From the NCBI GenBank assembly GCA_033439765.1, contig JAULSN010000005.1, positions 3,239,001 through 3,303,000 of the forward strand: 64,000 bases of DNA. The letters run 5' to 3'. This DNA comes from Lasiosphaeria ovina (taxonomy: Eukaryota; Ascomycota; Sordariomycetes; Sordariales; Lasiosphaeriaceae). The position numbers were made by a program, and so were the translations under genes. The notes beneath the pieces are model-generated. The model did not search any database. It was not told the DNA's origin and worked only from the letters and a program-made list of their open reading frames with translations. Shown in pieces: positions 57,115 to 64,000 of the stretch (position 1 is the stretch's first letter; every line of letters starts with the position of its first letter).

Positions 57115-57367
57115 TATCACGGTCGGCACTAGCGCCAAGGCCCCACTACGGATTTAAGCTTATCACTAGCCCCGATTAGGATTAGTCGCACGTGACCTCC
57201 CGCAAGCCCCAGAGGTCCGTGCTCCCTGAGCCCTAGCCCATACTTACCCCGCGACCACAATCGCACCTTTGTAGATTTTCTTCCTTTCTTCTTCACCTTA
57301 GAATCCTTAGACTATAGTATAGCTATATTAGCGATCCTTTTCCTAGTTGCTATTGACCGCTGTCACA
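57115..57367 (+). repeat. 3' LTR of element G
   Basis: 253 bp; keeps more CA than the 5' LTR at its end (CACA versus TATA). Confidence 0.9.
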
Positions 57368-58278
57368 GTGTAGCAGGTAAGTAAACGCTTAAGATGAATG
57401 GGATAGTAGTGATTGCTAACCTTAGTATGTATGGTGGTGTAGCAGGTAAGTAAACGCCTTTAAGATGGATGGGATGGTGGTAATTGCTAACCTTGGTATG
57501 TATAGTAGTATAGGTGGTAAGTAAACGCCTTTAAGATGGATAGGATGGTGATGATTGCTGACCTTAGTATATATAGTAGTATAGGAGGTAAGTAAATGCC
57601 TTTGAGATAGATGGGATAGTAATAATTACTGACCTTAGTATATATGGTGGTATAGCGGGTAAGTAGACCCCTTTAAGATGGATGGGATGGTGGTAATTAC
57701 TGACCTTAGTATATATAGTAGTGTAGGAGGTAAGTAGGCGCCTTTGAGATAGATAGGATAATAATGATTATTAACCTTAGTATATATAATAGTATAGCTA
57801 GTAAGTAAACGCCTTTGAGATAGATAGGACGGTAATAATTACTAACCTTAATATATATAGTGGTGTAGTGGGTAAGTAAACGCCCTTTGAGATGGATAGG
57901 ATGGTAATAATTACTGACCTTAATATATATAGTAGTATAGCTAGTAAGTAAACGCCTTTAAGATAGATAGGATGGTAATAATTATTAACCTTAGTATATA
58001 TAGTAGTGTAGCTAGTAAGTAAACGCCTTTAAGATAAATAGGATGGTAATAATTACTAACCTTAGTGTATATGGTAGTCTAGCTAGTAAGTAAACGCCTT
58101 TAAGATTAATAGGATAGTGGTAATTACTAACCTTAGTATATATAGTAGTATAGATAGTAAGTAAACGCTTTTAAGATAAATAAGATGGTAATAATTACTA
58201 ACCTTAGTATATATAGTAGTATAGGATATAAGTAGACCCCTTTAAGATGGATAGGATAGTGGTAATTACTGACCTTAG
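57368..58278 (+). repeat. ~71-bp minisatellite, right part
   Basis: About 12-13 units (for example GGTAAGTAAAC at 57376, 57445, 57516). Units become CA/TG-poor toward the right, as RIP would do to a tandem array. Ends at the LTR of element E (58279). Confidence 0.8.
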
Positions 58279-58689
58279 TATTATAAACCGCTCGACTATA
58301 TGGGTTAAGGTTGTATCGTATATAGGCACTGGGGTTCTGAGAGGTAGATATAAAGAATGAACAAAGGGCAAGCTCCTATTATACGGGTAATATAGTCAAA
58401 CTGGGTTTACTACTCAAAGTATATAAGTATAGAGAATGTATATTACTTACTTGAAGAACTAAGTAAGCTCTATCTAAGACTATGGCTACGGTCATCGTAT
58501 ATATCTATCTAAGGGAACTAATTAATAATATCCCTTACTTACGAGGGGCCGTATATCGGGGCCCCGGGACTACGTATAGAGTCCCGTTATCCCAGGCCTC
58601 TAGAGCTCGGGACCCTAGGATACCCCTAATTAGTTAATACTAAAAAGTAATTACCCCACCTTCGTACATTTCTTCAGGGATTCGTAATA
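58279..58689 (-). repeat. LTR of element E (variant of B LTR)
   Basis: About 411 bp. The first ~230 bp match B's LTR closely; the distal ~170 bp are different until the last ~12 bp (GATTCGTAATA), so only ends and one half are shared. Confidence 0.75.
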
Positions 58690-58759
58690 CGATGCCCCTC
58701 CTCCGAGGTTAGCGCCCCGATAACTAACGCCTTCCGTTAGTCTCGACGCTCTCTTCTAG

Positions 58760-59443
58760 TAGGCGATTCTTCCCTTCTTTATTACGCTACTCAGGATATC
58801 TAACCGTATAGGAAAAACTCGCCGCTCTTAGCGTAAACTTAATACCGACTTAGTACTTTCGGCCTTTATATACTCGTACGGCGCTTCTTCCCTAATACCG
58901 TATACTAACTATTACCGTTATGGTCGCGAGTATATTATCGTTAAGCGCTCGAAGCGCTACCGCGAATATATCGACCATAAGGTATAGTATAGCGGGAACG
59001 ATTTTGCTTCTACCCGTACGTTCCTTCCTTTTCTCCTTCCTTCCTACCCTCTACTTATCTCTCTAGTTACCCGTAATATAGAAGAGGAATAAGGTCTTAG
59101 TACGGAGGAAGAAGACCTTACCGACGAATGGCTCTAGATTATGGGTAAACTCTCTGAGCTTTAGACCAGTATTCTTACGGTTCGTCGCCGCTATAAGAAT
59201 CTAAGGGAGAGAGGGAAAGAGCTCTTTAGGCGCGGTATAGTCGAGTTCGAAAAGAATAACCCGATGCCCGTCCCTTTAGCCCTAGCTCCTTCCGCCTTAG
59301 CTCCTACGGCCTTTTCCTCCCTCGACCCTACTCTATTAGGCTTCTCGTCGCCTACGCCTTCCTTCCTTAATTAGACCAGCGATATACCCTAATTAACTAA
59401 GTCCCTATAGGTACCTACTATGAGTTCCTCGACTAGGCCTTAA
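58760..59443 (+). pseudogene. Antisense accessory ORF in element E, RIPed
   Basis: Plus-strand frame opposite to pol: a Tyr-rich segment (IPYTNYYRYGREYIIVKRSK), an acidic stretch (STEEEDLTDEWL), a charged coiled-coil-like helix (ILTVRRRYKNLRERGKELFR) and the tail SSPTPSFLN-stop-TSDIP ending SSSTRP-TAA at 59441. The tail and stop match the ORF in element B; the helix does not. Stops are Gln-type. Function unknown. Confidence 0.5.
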
Positions 59444-59482
59444 TATAACGCGTTACGCGGAGTAGTTCTTAATAATTAAGTA

Positions 59483-59613
59483 AGGTCGCTAGTCTAGTAG
59501 TATAATACGTTAGGCGAGTAGACTAGTTATAAAGGCCTATTTCTAAGAACGAAATAGGCCCTTAATAATCTTATTTATTTAATAAGGTTATAGATTCGAA
59601 TCCTACGCGATCT
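59483..59613 (+). ncRNA. tRNA-like sequence in element E, antisense to pol
   Basis: 131 nt, same length as in B. Acceptor AGGTCGC pairs with GCGATCT over all 7 positions (one G-T); A box TAGTCTAGTAGTATA; a 10-bp internal hairpin GGCCTATTTC/GAAATAGGCC; B box GATTCGAATCC with T-arm CCTAC partner. Retained stem pairing suggests a real structured ancestor. Confidence 0.6.
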
Positions 59614-60122
59614 ATTATTTTTATATTTTCCTAGATCGTCCCCGGCGCTTCGGAGCTACCTATATAGGCTCCCTAGGCTAGTCTAGATTTCGTTAGTAGA
59701 ATTCTTAGATCTTCTCTAGGTAATTTAGAAATAAAACTAATTCCTACGAGTTCTCCTTATTCCTATAATCAAGCTATTTAATTAGGTATTAGAGCTCTCC
59801 TTTTACGATTCGAGAGTCCAAAACTTACTTAATATCGTATTCTTCTTCGAAGTCCTCGACTTCGATATCCTAAGCTAGCCGTACGTTCCTCGGCGCTAGT
59901 TCTAAAAGTAAAATATAAAAGATATTTATCCTTAGTTTTATCGTACTAGATAGGGATAGTACGTAGTTAGATATCGCGATCTTCTTCTTAATCTTAAACG
60001 GTCTAATCTTCTTAAAGTCTAGCTTCTTACTTAGCCGTTTTATTATTAAAAATTTAGTCGAAAGAAAAACCTTATCCCCCTCCTCTAAATGAGGTCCCTC
60101 GAGCCTATATTTATTATAGTAC

Positions 60123-60377
60123 TGTCACGGCAGGTGCGAAGGACATTTGGGTGGCCCTAATCGGTCGTACGCTATACGACTCGAGCTAACTAAATAACCC
60201 CGCTATTAGTGGCCCGTACTAAGTCCTGCTACGTGACCCACAAAACCTAGCCCACTTCTCCACGTACCGCGTAGCCTTTTGGAACTTTCTTTTCTTTTTC
60301 TTTCCTTAGCTTTAGATTCTACGAATATAGCGATAATTAGTATAGCCCTATCTTATTAAATCGACTATACGGTAATA
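60123..60377 (+). repeat. 5' LTR of element F
   Basis: Starts TGTCACGG like G; the end (near TACGGTAATA) is placed by aligning the sequence that follows with that after G's LTR, so it is approximate. Confidence 0.6.
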
Positions 60378-60419
60378 ATCTAAAGCTTATAACCTATTAC
60401 CTAGGAAGGCCTTAAAGAA

Positions 60420-63108
60420 TATCCTACCGAAGATTTGTTTATTTCGTTAAAATCCACTACCGTCGTAAAGAAGGGTACGTACTAGTTATACGAGATCAGA
60501 ACCTAGCGACCGTACGGAAGGAATCGTACTAAGCGGTATAAACCTACGGGGAAGTCCCTATATAACTAAGGGAATATCTACTATCGGTTCGGATTACTCT
60601 ATAGAGGAGAACCTCTAACGGGCCCTCGAGGAGGTCGCCTACCGATAGGATAACTTTATTAAAGCCTAGCCGTATAAGATCTCTAATACTATTCTCTCCC
60701 GGTTAGTCCGCGAATACGAGACTTTAGCTCGTACTATAAGAACCATATCGGTAAGAGCTTCTATAATAATAATTCGCGACCCCGTTCCGGGAATAAGTAA
60801 GGCCGAAATTAATCGAGAAGTTTATAACTAGGCTATCCTCCCGGAGATCGCTAAAGTATAGTTTAATCTAATTCGCGAGGACCTTAAGGGTGATTTCTAA
60901 TAGAAGATTACCGATATAGCTACTATATTCGTTAAGCGCGGAAAGAAGGGACCCGCTATACTATTCCGAACGCTCCTCCTAGAGAATAAGGACCTAACCT
61001 TTAAGGGGCTAATAGATATAAAGGATTTCGAGCGTAAGGCGTCGTATAACCCCGACGAGCTTTAGCGCGAGATGAAATTACGAATAATTATAATATATAC
61101 GCTTTATAGGTAGGTAGTATAGCTATACGATATCGCTTATAACTAGTCGACCGTAATCCGAAATATCCGTTCGTAAGCCGATCGCCTCCTAATAGATAGA
61201 CTAGCCCTAGACGCCCTCGCCTTTAAGGAAGACGACCTACTAGAGAATATATAGGTAGCCCTTAAGGATTAGGACCGTACTATATAGAGAATATAGGAAT
61301 ATATTAATAGCTTAAACCGTACTATCGTTACCGATATACTCTCTTAATATAGCTCGTAGTACTTAACCCCGGCCTCTAGTAATTCGTAGCCCTACCGAAG
61401 TACGAAGATAGTAGACCCTCCTCTTTTCTATAACGATAATACAAAAGATATAATTACTTTTAATACCTAGATTCGTTAAATAGAGAATAAGCTATAGGTT
61501 AATACTAATTACTACGAGATAGACCGCGCGCGTTAGACCTATATTAAACTCCGCTTAGTAGGTAATACCTCTCTATAGCTAGAACCGTATTTAGAGGACG
61601 CCTATCCTAACTAGATTAAGACCGTAGAAGATTTACTAGCCTAGCTTAAGAATAAGTACCGTAACGTAAATCGCGAAGAGGAAGCTCTAGAGGAGTTTAA
61701 TAATCTTTATATATTACCTAGAGATAATTATTACGAGTTCCGGAATAAGTTTATTCGTCTAGTAAGCTAGTACCGCCGCCCCCGATCCGAGTAGAAGAAG
61801 GAGTTTAAGCGCCGCCTTACTCCTACTATATAGGATAAGTTAACGCGTAAATATATCGACGATACCGTCGACTTTAAGAAGTACGTTAAGATCGGAGCCG
61901 AGTTTATACTAAATATAAAGCTCGCCTAGAAGGTACGATAGGCTAATAAAGCTAAGGTAGAGAAGCCTACTACTAGCGGCGTTAATAATAGCTCTAGAGG
62001 TAGTTAGGGCGTACCTCGATATAACCCCTAAGGTAGTAGCGGAACCGATAGCCAACCTACGCCCCCCGCTCCTACTAATCCTAACCGGAACCCTCCTCGC
62101 GCCTTAGCCGAGGAGCTTAAGAAGCTATACCTAGAGAAGCGATACTTTACTTACCGGGAATAGGGCTATACTATTCGGGACTACCCTTAGAAGAATATCG
62201 CCCCTATCGCCGGTAAGGATCGAGTTTAGGAAATCGTAGATCGCTATATATAGTACGACTCCCGCTACGGGTCCAGAACCGAGATATAGCCTATAAGCCC
62301 CGCCGCTAAGGGAATAGACGTAAATCCGAAAAACTAGTAACCCTAAGGTAAGTAGACTCCCTCCTAAGGACCGAGTCGGTATATATAATAGGGGCTATAG
62401 GTAAGAAAGAATTAGGATTACTCTTTAAATATCTAGGAGGATAAGCCTTTATTATTAGTTATACTCTAGTAAATAATAGACTTTCCTTAACTATAAATAA
62501 TATACTCGTCGACTCTAGAGTAAACGGATACCTCTTTATTAACCGAATATTTATATAGTAACTATATAAAATAATATAAACTAATTCGACGATCGACCCT
62601 TATATACGAGAAGTAGGAGGGTTCGATAATAAATCCTACTAAAAAATCGATATACTCTTAAGCGCCGACTTTATTATATAGAACCGTACGATTAAAGAAG
62701 AATACTTTATCGAAATCGACTATATTTATAAAGTTATAATCGGTCGGAAGTAGCTGGATTATTATAATATCTTAATCGATACGAAACGCCGCCGCCTTCT
62801 ATTCCTAGAAAGCTAGGAATTCGATCCGAGTTAGTAGAATACTATTCCTATAGACTAGTCTTTAGTAGCCTCCGTTCCTAATATAGATTATTAATAGGAC
62901 GCTTATTAATAGAACGAGCTCCTAGAGAAAGAGGATAAGCGTCGCCGAGACGGCCGGCTCGTACGGGCCCGTATAGACGAGCTCGAATACTAGAATTAGA
63001 ATAACTTTATAATTTATAATCCTAAGGAAGAACTTACCCCGACGAGAGCTACTCCGAGTTTTAGACTTACCTTCCTCTAGAGGTTAATATAATAGGTTAA
63101 TAATAATC
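60420..63108 (+). pseudogene. gag and protease remains of element F
   Basis: Plus-strand frames with many Gln-type stops. A gag segment FRNKFIRLVS parallels G's FKNKFIRLVG. The knuckle near 62150 reads YFTYRE-stop-GYTIRDYP (Cys/His to Tyr). A retropepsin-like LVDSRVNGYLF near 62510 has lost the DSG/DTG glycine. Confidence 0.65.
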
Positions 63109-63372
63109 TGTAAGAGAGGGCAGGTACGCCTGATTAAGGTGGTCATAATATAGGCAAGAAGAAGGGCGAGCAATGAGTGGCATTGGTGTAAGACTTCAAC
63201 CTGGCCCTCGTAAAGGAAGGTGGGCGAGGGCCGCTGCTTATATATATGCTTAGGGGCTCCGTTCCTTATGACGGTAGTAGCTGTGCTAACTGGTAGTGGT
63301 CTGGCCAGTTGGTGACAGGTGGTGGGTGTATATAAAGGTGTGCGCACGTGCTTGGGGTGCTCTTTCCTTATA
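63109..63372 (-). repeat. 3' LTR of element A2
   Basis: 264 bp, same length as both LTRs of A. Confidence 0.9.
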
Positions 63373-63452
63373 ACTATCCCCCCCCCCGTAGATCGACGTC
63401 CTCGTCGATCTTGAACCTTGTCTGTTGTCCTCCCTCTAATAAGAGTAAAAGC

Positions 63453-63524
63453 GCCGCGGTAGTATAGTGGTTAATACCCTAGTATCTTTGCTAGAGGTCG
63501 GGGGTTCGAATCCTCCTCGGGGTA
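63453..63524 (+). ncRNA. tRNA-like sequence in element A2
   Basis: 72 nt, matches 12897-12968 except CA/TA-type changes (TTAATACC versus TTAACACC; GCTAG versus ACTAG; final GGTA versus GGCA). Same 6-nt anticodon loop, so the missing base is ancestral to both copies. Confidence 0.6.
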
Positions 63525-64000
63525 TCTTGGTTTATAGGCACTGCCTGCGGGTCGTGCTCGTGGATTAATGACTTTTTAGTCATTCTACTTCCTATGCCTT
63601 TATTTTGCTTTTTTCTCGTATCGTTATAGCACCTTCTATACGTTAGCTAAGTATTCCCTAGGTTCCCAGGTATTATATTCTGCTGGCCAGCCTGCCTATT
63701 TAACTAGGAACCTTTTTCGTTCTCCTTTATCCTTGTATTCTACGATATCTTCTACTTCTTACTCCTCCTCTCCTTCTACTAGCTCTGGTAGTAGTAGTAC
63801 CTTCTGGCCTTCGGCTACCGACCACTTTTCTAATAGGGAGACTGGGAAGACATCATGGAGCCGGGCGTACTTGGCTAGTAGTTCGACCCGGTATGCCTAC
63901 GTACCGATCCTTTCCGTAATCTTGACTGGGATGAACCTTAGTACTAGCTTCCTTCCTGCCTTAAATCGGAAATTCTATATAGAGAGTCCAACTGTCTCTC

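Larger units (their letters stand above)
50448..57367 (+). mobile_element. LTR retrotransposon G (Ty3/gypsy chromovirus), RIPed
   Basis: 253-bp LTRs at 50448-50700 and 57115-57367 (TGTCACGG...GCTGTCACA; RIPed to TATCACGG and GCTGTTATA). Target duplication GTGTA at 50443-50447 and 57368-57372. The polypurine tract GAAGGGGGGGGTGA lies just before the 3' LTR. Coding sense is plus. Complete structure but many stops. Confidence 0.9.
58279..60122 (-). mobile_element. Element E: 3' part of a B-related Ty3/gypsy element, RIPed, truncated
   Basis: Begins with a B-type LTR (58279-58689, element sense minus), then the polypurine-type motif CGATGCCCCTCCTCCGAGG also found in B, an antisense ORF, a tRNA-like sequence and the integrase C-terminal region, all collinear with B 9931-11780. 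It is interrupted at 60122 by element F. Only this 3' portion lies in the window. Confidence 0.8.
60123..63108 (+). mobile_element. Element F: 5' part of a G-like Ty3/gypsy element, RIPed, interrupted by A2
   Basis: 5' LTR about 60123-60377 (TGTCACGGCAGG...), 255 bp, related in ends to G's. Then gag, knuckle and protease in plus sense, cut at 63109 by the second A element. The right half is outside the window. It lies inside E's integrase region. Confidence 0.75.
63109..64000 (-). mobile_element. Element A2: second copy of chromovirus A, 3' end, runs off window
   Basis: LTR 63109-63372, then G/C homopolymer polypurine tract, tRNA-like sequence, and the chromodomain end of pol, aligned with 12553-13470. 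Less RIPed than A in places. Inserted in element F. Confidence 0.85.

Overview
The window looks like an accessory, repeat-rich region of a filamentous ascomycete (Pezizomycotina) genome. Three things point that way: short 45-67 nt GT-AG introns in the genes, fungal-restricted families (BCS1-like AAA ATPases, a HeLo/NLR-type pseudokinase, FunK1-like kinases, a NACHT-type NLR, DUF3435), and transposons carrying the signature of repeat-induced point mutation (RIP). The RIP is strikingly CpA-specific. Elements have almost lost CA/TG dinucleotides, carry many TAG/TAA codons where CAG/CAA/TGG are expected, but keep CpG. I read gene models by hand from splice sites and frame continuity; no database search was possible.

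Layout. (1) 1-8.0 kb, un-RIPed genes: a pseudokinase (+), a nonsense-broken, N-terminally truncated BCS1-like ATPase (+), a three-exon pterin-4a-carbinolamine dehydratase (-), a four-exon 744-aa TPR-like protein (-) and an intact two-exon BCS1-like ATPase (+). The last two diverge from a 0.7-kb region with GTGAAA/TTTCAC palindromes. (2) 8.6-32.7 kb, a nested retrotransposon block. A RIP-degraded unidentified ORF is split by Ty3/gypsy element B (9931-31480). B holds chromovirus A (12553-18621), Ty1/copia C (19172-25895, itself holding solo LTR I) and an un-RIPed solo LTR D. Every insertion has matching 5-bp target duplications, so the order of events can be read. (3) 32.7-38.3 kb, small unknown genes and unusual repeats: an inverted-repeat-flanked MADS-like ORF, a 16-copy 12-mer array on an almost exact 32-bp register, and a palindrome array that also has 32-bp spacing. 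(4) 38.3-40.9 kb, a RIPed DUF3435 tyrosine recombinase. (5) 41-48.1 kb, a graveyard of conflict/incompatibility-type genes: a possible PD-(D/E)XK protein beside a frameshifted kinase, an NLR pseudogene, a truncated FunK1-like gene, and an intact MYND protein. (6) 50.2-64 kb, a ~71-bp minisatellite split by chromovirus G, followed by fragments E, F and a second copy of A running off the window.

The intact genes do not form an obvious pathway. The most unusual features are the 32-bp-phased 12-mer array, and the finding that two unrelated Ty3 families both carry a tRNA-derived sequence antisense to pol near their 3' ends. One of these families also has an antisense accessory ORF whose C-terminus is conserved between copies.
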